A stretch of DNA of 64,000 nt from Flavobacterium endoglycinae (GTDB lineage: Bacteria > Bacteroidota > Bacteroidia > Flavobacteriales > Flavobacteriaceae), in the NCBI RefSeq assembly GCF_017352115.1, contig NZ_CP071448.1, positions 2,565,001-2,629,000 of the forward strand, read 5' to 3'. The notes beneath the pieces were generated by a model. It had not been told where the DNA came from, searched no databases, and saw only the letters and a list, made by a program, of their open reading frames with translations. Position 1 is the first letter of the stretch; every line of letters begins with the position of its first letter. This document shows, piece after piece, positions 37,930-46,276 of this stretch. Made by a program: the position numbers and the translations under genes.

Positions 37930-39759
37930 ATGATTGTAAAGAAAATCTCCTTAGTGGTTACGGCTTTATTTTCAATGTCGATGTTCGCGCAGGAAACTGC
38001 AGAAGTCACAAAAGAAATAAAACCAGAAGTTAGGTTATCGTATTTAGATTCAATTAAAAGCACATTCAAAAAAGATAATCTGGCCACACGTGTCGATAGT
38101 CTTTGGATGAATGAGTTAGTGAGCCTGGATATTTATGACGATCTAACCAAAGACATTCAAACTATCAACAAAGATGTAACTGTTGATGAAGAACTGCCAA
38201 CAGAATTGCTCAAACAACGTTTGGCAGTAATGAATGAGAAATCACCATTTGAGATTGAATACAATCAAGGATTAGAAAATGTAATAAAGTCATTCCTTAA
38301 GAACCGTAAAAAATCGTTTTCTCGATTAATGGCTTTATCAGAATACTACTTTCCAATATTCGAGGAATCATTTGCAAAAGAAAAAATTCCGTTGGAAATA
38401 AAATATTTAGCCGTTGTAGAATCTGCTTTAAACCCTAAAGCAGTTTCTAAAATGGGCGCTACCGGACTTTGGCAGTTTATGTACGGAACCGGAAAACAAT
38501 ACGCTTTAAAAATCGACTCTTACATTGATGAAAGAAGCGATCCTCTTAGAGCTACTGCAGCATGCTCAGATTATATGACCCGAATGTTCAATATTTTTAA
38601 CGATTGGGAATTAGTTTTAGCATCGTATAACTCAGGTCCAGGAAACGTTACAAAAGCAATCCGTCGTTCTGGAGGAAAAACAGGATATTGGGATATTCGT
38701 AACTACCTTCCAAAAGAAACACAAGGATACGTTCCTGCATTCTACGCGACAATGTATCTTTTTGAATACCATAAAGAACACGGAATCAATCCGGAAAGAG
38801 CGGTAGTAAAACAATTTGAAACAGATACGGTTTGTATCAAAAATCAAATGACCTTCAAGCAGATTGCCGATTTATTAGACATGCCGCAATCACAAATCCA
38901 GCTTTTAAATCCTTCATACAAACTAAATGTAGTACCTTACTATCAAGGTGAACAGCATTTCCTTCGTCTGCCAAAAGATAAGATTGCTACTTTTGTTTCA
39001 AATGAAGATAAGATTTACGCATACGTAAACCATGATTCTCAAATCAGAACCATTCCAACAAGACTGGCTCAAAAAATTACTCCAAAAGTAAAAGCAGTTA
39101 AAGAGGTTGAGACAGCAAAAGATATTCAGTTCTATAAAGTTAGAAAAGGAGACAACTTAGGAGCCATTGCCGATAAGTATAATGTAAACATTTCAGATTT
39201 AAAGAAATGGAACAACCTGAAATCGAATGCTGTTGCATTTGGTAAAACGTTAAAAATTAAATCAGAAATTGATGCTGCTCCTAAAGCAGTTAAAGAAGCA
39301 AAAGTAACGCCAGCGGTTGAGAAAAATACAGAAGAAGCAATCGCTTCTGTAGAAGAAAAAGACAAAGTTTCGATACAAACTGTTGAGTACACTGTAGCCT
39401 CTGGAGACAATTTAGGAAGTATCGCTAAAAAATTCGGTACGACTATTGCGGACTTAAAAGAACTAAATAATCTTACTTCTAACAATATCGGTTTAGGAAA
39501 AACATTAGTAGTTTCTAAAATAGTAACCGAAATTGCAGAACCAGAAACACGTGCCGTAGCTGCTAACAACATTGATTCATTCAAGAAAAAACCAGCTTCA
39601 GCTAAAAGTATCAGTCAAGATTATTATGTGAAAAAAGGAGATTCTTTATACAGCATTTCAAAAAAATATCCTGGAGTAACCATTTCAGATATCAAAAAAT
39701 GGAATGACATTAAAGATGAAGATATTAAACCGGGAATGAAACTTAAAATCAACGGATAG
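37930..39759 (+). CDS. MltD-like lytic transglycosylase with LysM domains
   Basis: I chose the ATG at 37930 (MIVKKISLVVTALFSMSMFAQ, a proper signal peptide) over one 30 bases upstream. The 609-residue protein has a lytic transglycosylase domain with the catalytic Glu in YLAVVESALNPKAVSKMGA, followed by GLWQFM and the AYNSGPGN-type motif LASYNSGPGNV. Three clear LysM peptidoglycan-binding domains follow, each starting with (F/E/D)Y(K/T/Y)V..GD(N/S)L, plus a weaker LysM-like stretch (TFKQIADLLDMPQSQIQLLN) between them and the catalytic part. It would cleave the glycan backbone of peptidoglycan in the periplasm, leaving 1,6-anhydro ends. Confidence 0.9.
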   Translation: MIVKKISLVVTALFSMSMFAQETAEVTKEIKPEVRLSYLDSIKSTFKKDNLATRVDSLWMNELVSLDIYDDLTKDIQTINKDVTVDEELPTELLKQRLAVMNEKSPFEIEYNQGLENVIKSFLKNRKKSFSRLMALSEYYFPIFEESFAKEKIPLEIKYLAVVESALNPKAVSKMGATGLWQFMYGTGKQYALKIDSYIDERSDPLRATAACSDYMTRMFNIFNDWELVLASYNSGPGNVTKAIRRSGGKTGYWDIRNYLPKETQGYVPAFYATMYLFEYHKEHGINPERAVVKQFETDTVCIKNQMTFKQIADLLDMPQSQIQLLNPSYKLNVVPYYQGEQHFLRLPKDKIATFVSNEDKIYAYVNHDSQIRTIPTRLAQKITPKVKAVKEVETAKDIQFYKVRKGDNLGAIADKYNVNISDLKKWNNLKSNAVAFGKTLKIKSEIDAAPKAVKEAKVTPAVEKNTEEAIASVEEKDKVSIQTVEYTVASGDNLGSIAKKFGTTIADLKELNNLTSNNIGLGKTLVVSKIVTEIAEPETRAVAANNIDSFKKKPASAKSISQDYYVKKGDSLYSISKKYPGVTISDIKKWNDIKDEDIKPGMKLKING

Positions 39760-39807
39760 TTCAAAAATCTTATTTAAATTTGGGTTTTATTTCATTAAAC
39801 TAAAAAA

Positions 39808-40773
39808 ATGAATAAAACCCATTTTTTATTTCTACTACTTCCGTTTCTACTGATATCATGCTTAAAGGCAGATAAACAGGCTCCCGTTTCCGGAAAAACA
39901 AATACCATTTCGATCATTATTGACGATCAATTGTGGTATGGAGAAGTAGGAGACAGCATTCGAAATAAATTTGCCTCGCCTGTTTTAGGACTTACACAGG
40001 AAGAGCCTCTCTTTACCATTAATCAATACCCAGCCAAATTACTCGAAGGTTTTGTAACCGACAGCCGCAGTATTATAGTCGTTAAAAAATCGGCTGTTGA
40101 GAAATTCGAAATTACCCACAGTACTACTTTACCGCACAATACATTTCGTATTTACGGAAAATCTGTCGATGATATTATTTGCAGTATCGAACTCAATTCC
40201 GCTCAAATCATCAAAATGATTCGGGACGAAGAGATTAAAAAGATTCAGGAAGACAACAGGAAATCACTTTTAAATCCTACTGTAATTAAAAACAAATTCC
40301 ATATCGACCTTCAAATTCCAACAGGTTATGAATACATGCTCCATAAAAAGAATTTTATGTGGCTTAAAAAAGACATTATCAGTGGAAATACAAGTCTGCT
40401 CATTTACCAGATACCACTTCATAACTTAAAAAGAAAAGACAATGTAGTAGGCAGTATCATTAAAATGAGAGATTCCATTGGCTATTACATCAAAGGCCGT
40501 GAACCCAACACCCGAATGATTACCGGAGAAGCCTATGCACCATATTTCTCAAGTGCTATTGTAGACGGAAAAGACGCCTATGAAACCAAAGGAACATGGG
40601 AACTTAAAAATGATTTTATGGCCGGACCTTTTATCAATTACGCAATTGTCGATCCAGTCTATAACCGAATTTTAGTGATCGAAGGATTCTGTTATTCCCC
40701 TTCCAACCAAGAACGAGATTTAATGCTCGATCTTGAAGCCATTATCAAATCTGTGAAAATCGATAAGAGGTAG
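39808..40773 (+). CDS. DUF4837 family lipoprotein
   Basis: The 321-residue protein has a lipoprotein signal (LLISC, acylated Cys near residue 18) and matches the Bacteroidota family DUF4837: ISIIIDDQLWYGEVGDSIRN near the start, then LLNPTVIKNKFHIDLQIPTG and the WLKKDIISGNTSLLIYQIP region in the second half. Members are envelope lipoproteins of unknown function. It lies 48 bases after the transglycosylase and is probably cotranscribed with it, which fits a role in the cell envelope. Simple heptamer repeats start right after its stop. Confidence 0.85.
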   Translation: MNKTHFLFLLLPFLLISCLKADKQAPVSGKTNTISIIIDDQLWYGEVGDSIRNKFASPVLGLTQEEPLFTINQYPAKLLEGFVTDSRSIIVVKKSAVEKFEITHSTTLPHNTFRIYGKSVDDIICSIELNSAQIIKMIRDEEIKKIQEDNRKSLLNPTVIKNKFHIDLQIPTGYEYMLHKKNFMWLKKDIISGNTSLLIYQIPLHNLKRKDNVVGSIIKMRDSIGYYIKGREPNTRMITGEAYAPYFSSAIVDGKDAYETKGTWELKNDFMAGPFINYAIVDPVYNRILVIEGFCYSPSNQERDLMLDLEAIIKSVKIDKR

Positions 40774-40780
40774 TTTTTTT

Positions 40781-40980
40781 AGTTATGAGTTATGGATTAT
40801 GAGTTATGAGTTATGAGTTATGGGTTATAAGTTATGTGTTATGAATTATGGGGTTATGGTTATGAGTTATTGATTTGTTTAATTGATTCCATTCAAGTGT
40901 TTACATCTAACATTTAACTCCTAACGTCTAACTCCTAACATCGAACTTTCTAACTCTTAACGTCTAACCTTCAAACTTTT
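40781..40980. repeat. AGTTATG heptamer array followed by CTAAC array
   Basis: From 40781 to about 40875 the sequence is a run of imperfect 7-base units (AGTTATG, GATTATG, GGTTATA). From about 40904 to 40980 comes a second array of CTAAC-type units of the opposite sense (TCTAACTCCTAACATC). The two halves are roughly complementary and could fold on each other. Nothing else is seen in this 256-base gap. A second heptamer array with the same lead-in lies at 51763. Confidence 0.75.
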
Positions 40981-41029
40981 AACTTCTTTTTTGTACTTTT
41001 ATTTGTAACAAACATAAAAACAAATACTT

Positions 41030-41674
41030 ATGAAAAAGTTAATGACCACATTAGTTCTAGTAGGAATGTTTTTTATTTCCTGTAAAAAAGAAACCAAAAC
41101 AGCAGATCCAGAAACAGCAAAAACTCCTGATACTGTAAAAGTGGAAGAGACCGCGGCTGAACCTGTATTAGATTCGGCGGCACAAATGAAAGCATGGCAA
41201 GACTATGCAACACCTGGAAATCCGCATAAATTAATGGCTGATGAAGTGGGAACTTGGAACTGCGATATGACATTTTGGTCTGAGCCAAATGGAAAACCCG
41301 AAAAAGCAACATCAACCGCTAATATAAAAATGATTTTAGGCGGACGTTATCAAGAAGCCAATTATCAAGGAACCATGATGGGCCAGCCATTTGAAGGCAA
41401 AAGCACTTTGGCCTATAACAATGCCAGCAAAGAATACACCACAACATTTATTGACAATATGGGAACCGGGATGATGGTCGCTGTGGGTACATACGATGAA
41501 AAAACCAAAAGTATGGAACTAAAAGGCGACATGGTAAATCCCTTGAACGGAAAGAAAACACCTTATAGAGAAGTGTATACCATTGTCGATCCGAAAACCA
41601 GAAAAATGGAAATGTACGATGTTAAAAACGGAAGTGAATATAAAAGCATGGAAATCGTTATGAAGAAAAAGTAA
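41030..41674 (+). CDS. DUF1579 family lipoprotein
   Basis: The 214-residue protein has a lipoprotein signal with the lipobox FISC (Cys18), then a Thr/Glu-rich linker and a DUF1579 domain: EVGTWNCDMTFWSEPNGKP, ILGGRYQEANYQGTMMGQPF and MGTGMMVAVGTYDEKTKSM are characteristic. These domains are lipocalin-like barrels of unknown ligand. It is a single gene closed by a clear terminator. Confidence 0.85.
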   Translation: MKKLMTTLVLVGMFFISCKKETKTADPETAKTPDTVKVEETAAEPVLDSAAQMKAWQDYATPGNPHKLMADEVGTWNCDMTFWSEPNGKPEKATSTANIKMILGGRYQEANYQGTMMGQPFEGKSTLAYNNASKEYTTTFIDNMGTGMMVAVGTYDEKTKSMELKGDMVNPLNGKKTPYREVYTIVDPKTRKMEMYDVKNGSEYKSMEIVMKKK

Positions 41675-41698
41675 TTTTCCATTATTTAAAACGTATAG

Positions 41699-41731
41699 AA
41701 TCCCAATTGCAGTTGTAATTGGGATTTTTGT
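41699..41731 (+). terminator. Terminator of the DUF1579 gene
   Basis: AATCCCAATT pairs perfectly with AATTGGGATT over 10 bp and TTTTG follows. Confidence 0.85.
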
Positions 41732-41783
41732 TGTGGTAAAGTTAAAAATTTAATTAAACCAGTTTTAAAAGTAATATAAAACT

Positions 41784-41791
41784 TACATTTG
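41784..41791 (+). promoter_or_regulatory. Candidate -7 element for the 41820 gene
   Basis: TACATTTG fits TAnnTTTG and lies 28 bases before the GTG at 41820. No good -33 TTG is seen. Confidence 0.4.
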
Positions 41792-41819
41792 AATTCTCGT
41801 AATTTAAATAAGTATCAAA

Positions 41820-42245
41820 GTGGCAAAATATGTAATACACAAAATTAGTTTTTTCTTTACAGATGAATCGCTCATTAAGCTTCCAGAAGAAGAAGTAAAA
41901 GGAAGTGTGGTAAAAATATTCAGTGATTTAGAAGAAGCAAAAATAGAAAAACAAGAAATGGATTTGCGTTCCATGCAAAGTTTGGCCGGAAACAGCCTTA
42001 GTGATTTTTTAGATAGAGATGAAGGCAATAGTGAGATATTAGAAAAGCTGCAACTTTTTTATAAATCAGAATTCAATTTGAATATTGACCCTAATAGATA
42101 TTTTGAATTTCCAAGTGTAATTACAGAGCAGCAAGCAAAACAATTTCTGGATATTCTTCATATAACCTTTCATAATATTGTGGAATACGATGATGATGAA
42201 GATCCTAATGATTTTGAAAAGTTTGAAGACCTCTTGGAGTTTTAA
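41820..42245 (+). CDS. Acidic protein of unknown function
   Basis: The 141-residue product starts at a GTG (MAKYVIHKISFFFTDESLIK); no ATG in this frame lies nearer to the promoter. It is acidic, has no signal peptide or membrane segment, and ends in an Asp/Glu-rich tail (EYDDDEDPNDFEKFEDLLEF). I recognise no family. The next gene starts one base after its stop, so the pair form an operon and probably act together. Confidence 0.65.
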   Translation: MAKYVIHKISFFFTDESLIKLPEEEVKGSVVKIFSDLEEAKIEKQEMDLRSMQSLAGNSLSDFLDRDEGNSEILEKLQLFYKSEFNLNIDPNRYFEFPSVITEQQAKQFLDILHITFHNIVEYDDDEDPNDFEKFEDLLEF

Positions 42246-42246
42246 A

Positions 42247-42852
42247 ATGAATTCAGTTATACATTCTCAAATATCAGTAAGAAAGCGAGGCGGAGTTATC
42301 GAAGACTATCTTCCTATACATGATTTTATAGACAGCACTAAAGAACTCTGCAGTGATAACAGACATAGAATTCTGCATACCATGTGGGGAATCAAAAGAG
42401 TTATTGTTCCTATTTTCGGTCATACTATAACTAACAGCGACAACAAAGCAGTAAATGTAAAAGATCTTTGCGAGCAAGATCATATTTTACCCGATTATCA
42501 ACAGCGTTTTATTCCTACTTTATCAGATTTTGTAAATGCTATTGATGACGAATCTGTGCGTGAATATAATTTTAAAGAATTTGCCAAAAGCTATGAAAGT
42601 GATAAACCCCTAATGGAATTGCTTTTATCACCATTAAGTGTTACTGGACTTGAGAAATCACTTTTACTCACACATAACTCTTGGTTTATTAATGAAATCG
42701 TGCCAAAAGTTTTAAAGCGAGAAGTAGAAATTAAAAACTTCGATATCAATCCAAGTGACTTATTCAATAATATGAAATTTAAGCTCTGGATGGATAACGG
42801 AAGTACTTATCCAGATAGCTGTAAACACACACTAGGAAAAATAGTAGGGTAA
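42247..42852 (+). CDS. DUF6915-like protein
   Basis: I chose the ATG at 42247, which starts one base after the upstream stop; a longer frame would overlap that gene by 68 bases. The 201-residue protein opens with SVRKRGGVIEDYLPIHDFID, followed by HRILHTMWGI, VIVPIFGHTITNSDNKAVNV and EQDHILPDYQQRFIPTLSDF. This order matches DUF6915 as I remember it, a small family of unknown function with conserved His residues. The C-terminal half (from about residue 105) has no match I know. It is likely a cytoplasmic partner of the acidic protein encoded just before. Confidence 0.6.
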   Translation: MNSVIHSQISVRKRGGVIEDYLPIHDFIDSTKELCSDNRHRILHTMWGIKRVIVPIFGHTITNSDNKAVNVKDLCEQDHILPDYQQRFIPTLSDFVNAIDDESVREYNFKEFAKSYESDKPLMELLLSPLSVTGLEKSLLLTHNSWFINEIVPKVLKREVEIKNFDINPSDLFNNMKFKLWMDNGSTYPDSCKHTLGKIVG

Positions 42853-42853
42853 A

Positions 42854-42884
42854 TTGCATGCGTCTTTGTTTTCGTTTAATTTTG
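42854..42884 (+). promoter_or_regulatory. Promoter of elaA
   Basis: TTG at 42854-42856 and TAATTTTG at 42877-42884 are separated by 20 bases, a full Bacteroidota promoter, 41 bases before the elaA ATG. Confidence 0.6.
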
Positions 42885-42925
42885 TTCTCCGCAATTAAAA
42901 CCACAAACCCAAAACAAACTTAAAA

Positions 42926-43369
42926 ATGTTAGAATGGAAAATAAAGCCGTTTGAAGCTTTAACGGTAAACGAACTATACGATTTACTCAAACTAAGAAGT
43001 GAAATCTTTGTAGTCGAACAAAACTGCGTTTATTTAGATATGGACGGCAAAGATCAGAAAGCATTACATTTGTTTGGAACATTTGAAGGGAAGATAGTCG
43101 CTTATTCAAGATTGTTTGATGCTGGAATAAGTTTCGATAACGCTTCAATTGGAAGAGTTACCGTAGATGCCCATTATCGCGATCGAAAATGGGGGCATGA
43201 TTTAATGCGTGAAGCCATTGCGGGAATTAAAACCCATTTTGGAAAAGACAAAATTACCATAGCAGCACAATTGTATTTGAAAAAGTTTTACGAAAGCCAC
43301 GGTTTTGTCCAAATAAGTGAAATGTACTTAGAAGATGATATCGAACATATTGACATGACTCGAGGATAA
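42926..43369 (+). CDS. elaA: ElaA-type GNAT acetyltransferase
   Basis: The 147-residue protein fits the ElaA family of GNAT N-acetyltransferases. The N-terminal signature LYDLLKLRSEIFVVEQNCVY and ALHLFG are typical, and the acetyl-CoA-binding region is represented by IGRVTVDAHYRDRKWGHDLM. The C-terminal half contains FYESHGFVQISEMYLEDDIE as in other ElaA proteins. The substrate is unknown. It has its own promoter and a weak terminator after it. Confidence 0.9.
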   Translation: MLEWKIKPFEALTVNELYDLLKLRSEIFVVEQNCVYLDMDGKDQKALHLFGTFEGKIVAYSRLFDAGISFDNASIGRVTVDAHYRDRKWGHDLMREAIAGIKTHFGKDKITIAAQLYLKKFYESHGFVQISEMYLEDDIEHIDMTRG

Positions 43370-43422
43370 TTCATTAAAAGAACGTCAAATGGTATAGATA
43401 ATACCCCGAACTTTCTGCTATA

Positions 43423-43461
43423 TAAACCTTATTTGCCCTGTGGTAGATAGGGTTTTTTTTA
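43423..43461 (+). terminator. Weak terminator after elaA
   Basis: AAACCTTAT and ATAGGGTTT pair over 9 bp with one U-G pair, and a run of eight T overlaps the end. The remaining gap up to 43631 is AT-rich with nothing else recognised. Confidence 0.5.
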
Positions 43462-43631
43462 TTCAGTTCCATTTGTGTTTTTGGGCTAACTAATATTCCA
43501 TTATAAAAAAAAGCAAACTATTTCTTATAAAAATGTTGTAAAACATTGAAATTCAATTCTTTTATTTGTTACATTTATTTAAGATTAATGAATACTAAAA
43601 CAATACAAGTTTAATTTTAAAATCAAGATGT

Positions 43632-45230
43632 ATGAAATATTTAGACTTTTGTAAAGGATTAAGTATAATGTTAGTGATACTTTTTACCACTAATGGTGTT
43701 GAGGCGCAAAACAAAAAACAGCCAAACATACTTGTTATCTGGGGAGATGACATTGGCTGGGAAAATGTAAGTGCTTACGGTATGGGCGTGATGGGATATA
43801 CTACCCCTAATCTTGACCGTATTGGTTATGAAGGAATCCGATTTACGGATCATTACGCGCAGCCTTCGTGTACTGCTGGACGCGCCTCATTCATTACAGG
43901 ACAATACCCAATTCGTTCCGGAATGGTAACTGTTGGAATTCCGGGTGATAAACTTGGCCTACAGGCAGCATCCCCTAGTTTGGCAGAAGTTCTCAAAAAG
44001 GCAGGTTATGCAACAGGCCAATTTGGTAAAAATCATTTAGGCGATCGTAACGAACACCTGCCTACAGTTCATGGATTTGACGAATTCTACGGGAATTTAT
44101 ATCATCTAAACACCCAAGAACAATCTGAATATCCCGATTACCAGAATTATGCTAAAAATTATCCGGGTGGTACAGAAGCATTTGCAAAAAAATTTGGTAC
44201 AAGAGGGGTGTTGCATTCTTTTGCAACTACTAAAGATGACCCAACGGTTGATCCTAGATTTGGAAAAGTGGGAAAACAAAAAATTGAAGATACAGGTCAA
44301 CTAACTATTGAACGTATGAAAGATTTTGATGCTGCAGAAGTAATTCCAAGAGCAGAAGGTTTTATGAAAAAAGCGAAAGAAGATAATAAACCATTTTTTG
44401 TGTGGCTTAATACAAGCAGAATGCACCTATATACTCATTTAAATGACAAATGGCGTCACGCAGCAGATACTCTTACCCATGATCAAGATATGCACGGAGG
44501 CGGCATGATGCAGCACGATCATGACATAGGATTAGTATTGGATTGGTTAAAAGAAAATGGTTTAGAAGAAAATACAATTGTTTGGTATTCTACAGATAAT
44601 GGCCCAGAACACTCTTCTTGGCCATATGGCGCCACTACACCTTTCCGAGGTGAAAAAATGACCACCTACGAAGGAGGAGTTCGAGCTATTTCTATGTTAA
44701 GATGGCCGGGCGTCATTAAACCGAATCAAATATTAAACGGAATTCAGGCGCATATGGATATGTTTACTACTTTTTCTGCAATTGCGGGTGTAACAAATGT
44801 AAATGAAGAAATAAAAAAAGAAAAGAATCAGTATATAGACGGAAAGAATAATTTAGAGTATTGGCTTGGAAAATCAAGAAAAAGCAATAGAAATGACTTT
44901 TTATATTATCACGAAAGTAGATTAATGGCGGTTAGACAAGGTCCATGGAAAATTCATTTCAGTACAAGGGAAAATTATTATGCCGAAATTCATCCTAGCG
45001 GATATCTGACATTTAATCTTAGAAGTGATCCTTTTGAAAGTTATGACAGTGTTGATTCGTATGGTCATTTGGGACAGCGAATTTCATGGGTCGTCGCGCC
45101 TATGATGGAACTTGTACAAGAGCATTTAAAAACACTGGCTGAATATCCTCCAGTTCAAAAAGGAACAACTTTCGACATGTCAAATTTGGTACAGGACTTT
45201 TTATCAACCCAGAATGCCAAATCAAAATAG
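43632..45230 (+). CDS. Arylsulfatase-type sulfatase (S1 family)
   Basis: The 532-residue enzyme has a signal peptide ending near EAQ and belongs to the formylglycine sulfatases, which remove sulfate esters from glycans or other organosulfates in the periplasm or at the surface. The modification motif CTAGR begins at Cys80. Metal ligands are seen in VIWGDDIGW (Asp39, Asp40) and in [10 protein letters not shown], and the QFGKNHLGD segment carries the usual active-site Lys and His. It requires a maturase (anSME), which is not encoded in this window. No SusC/SusD pair is adjacent, so it is not in an obvious polysaccharide locus. The substrate is unknown. Confidence 0.9.
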   Translation: MKYLDFCKGLSIMLVILFTTNGVEAQNKKQPNILVIWGDDIGWENVSAYGMGVMGYTTPNLDRIGYEGIRFTDHYAQPSCTAGRASFITGQYPIRSGMVTVGIPGDKLGLQAASPSLAEVLKKAGYATGQFGKNHLGDRNEHLPTVHGFDEFYGNLYHLNTQEQSEYPDYQNYAKNYPGGTEAFAKKFGTRGVLHSFATTKDDPTVDPRFGKVGKQKIEDTGQLTIERMKDFDAAEVIPRAEGFMKKAKEDNKPFFVWLNTSRMHLYTHLNDKWRHAADTLTHDQDMHGGGMMQHDHDIGLVLDWLKENGLEENTIVWYSTDNGPEHSSWPYGATTPFRGEKMTTYEGGVRAISMLRWPGVIKPNQILNGIQAHMDMFTTFSAIAGVTNVNEEIKKEKNQYIDGKNNLEYWLGKSRKSNRNDFLYYHESRLMAVRQGPWKIHFSTRENYYAEIHPSGYLTFNLRSDPFESYDSVDSYGHLGQRISWVVAPMMELVQEHLKTLAEYPPVQKGTTFDMSNLVQDFLSTQNAKSK

Positions 45231-45255
45231 TAACGTAAATTATTATAATAATAGG

Positions 45256-45288
45256 CTGTCGGAGTTTAAACTCCGACGGTTTATTTTT
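45256..45288 (+). terminator. Terminator of the sulfatase gene
   Basis: GTCGGAGTTT and AAACTCCGAC (45258-45277) form a perfect palindromic stem and are followed by GGTTTATTTTT. Confidence 0.75.
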
Positions 45289-45467
45289 GAATTTTTCGTA
45301 AACTTTCTTATCAGCAACAATGTTGCAATAGGTAATTTTTCGGATTTTTAAAAAGCTAATTTTTTAATTTGTAAAATGCTTATAAATAACCAAGTAATAA
45401 CTATTTTTTAAAGCTTTGATAGAAGTAAATTCAAAAAATTGAATTAGGAATTTTCTAGAGTTGAAGG

Positions 45468-46271
45468 CTAAATTTTGGTGATTAAAAATTCTACCCTTCT
45501 GTCGAAATGATCTCCTTTTTTGAGAGGAAATTTATTACCGCAGCCCTGATAAGTCATTCTGTTTTTAGAAACTTTTTTCGAACTTAAATAATCAAAAACC
45601 GTTTTAGCTCGGTTCCAAGAAAGCTTACGATCTTTCGTTGCTTTGTCAATTCCGTCGCTGTAAATTTCCGGAGTGCAGCACACATGTCCGCGAATTTCAA
45701 ATCGTATGTTTTTGTGTTTTAAAAGTGCGATCGCCATTTTGTCAAGTTCCTTTTTGGCCGAGTAAGTGAGTTTTGCACTTCCTAAATCAAATAAAATACT
45801 TTCAACACAAATTTTATCACCAACCTTCAGTTTGTCTTTAAAAGACGAATGAACTTCTTTTCCGAAACGATTCTTTTTAACAACAATAATGTCAACCCGC
45901 CGATTGCGCATGCGGGTTTCATAAAGATTTTCAACCGTATCTGAGCGGAGAATGATTCGGCCTTTGCCTTCTATAATGACAATTTTGCTTTGCTTTAGTC
46001 CGTGCAGAACCAAGAGATTCTGAATCGTATTAACCCGATCCTGAGAAAGTTTGATATTATAATCATCTGTACCGCGATCGTCGCAATATCCATAAATCTG
46101 TATCGATTCAACTTGAGTAGTGTCTATTGTTTTTATAAAAGTATTTACAACCTGAGCCTGCGCACTCGTGAGAGTATATTTGTCGAAATCAAAATAAATC
46201 GTTTCGAAGGGTTTCTGCTGCGCCGATGAATTGTAAATGATAAACAATAATAAGACCCGACCAAGTTTCAT
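45468..46271 (-). CDS. Exported protein with two OmpA-like domains
   Basis: The 267-residue protein has a short signal peptide (to about SSAQQ) and two OmpA-type peptidoglycan-binding domains in tandem. The first begins IYFDFDKYTLTSAQAQVVNT and contains IQIYGYCDDRGTDDYNIKLS and the RMRNRRVDIIV end. The second begins ESILFDLGSAKLTYSAKKEL and ends HFDRRVEFLITK. In the second, GHVCCTPEIYSDGIDK interrupts the usual NxxLSxxRA spacing. No barrel is present, so this is a soluble or peptidoglycan-bound periplasmic protein. It starts five bases after the S41 peptidase stop and is probably cotranscribed with it. Confidence 0.85.
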   Translation of the reverse strand: MKLGRVLLLFIIYNSSAQQKPFETIYFDFDKYTLTSAQAQVVNTFIKTIDTTQVESIQIYGYCDDRGTDDYNIKLSQDRVNTIQNLLVLHGLKQSKIVIIEGKGRIILRSDTVENLYETRMRNRRVDIIVVKKNRFGKEVHSSFKDKLKVGDKICVESILFDLGSAKLTYSAKKELDKMAIALLKHKNIRFEIRGHVCCTPEIYSDGIDKATKDRKLSWNRAKTVFDYLSSKKVSKNRMTYQGCGNKFPLKKGDHFDRRVEFLITKI

Positions 46272-46276
46272 TTTCT

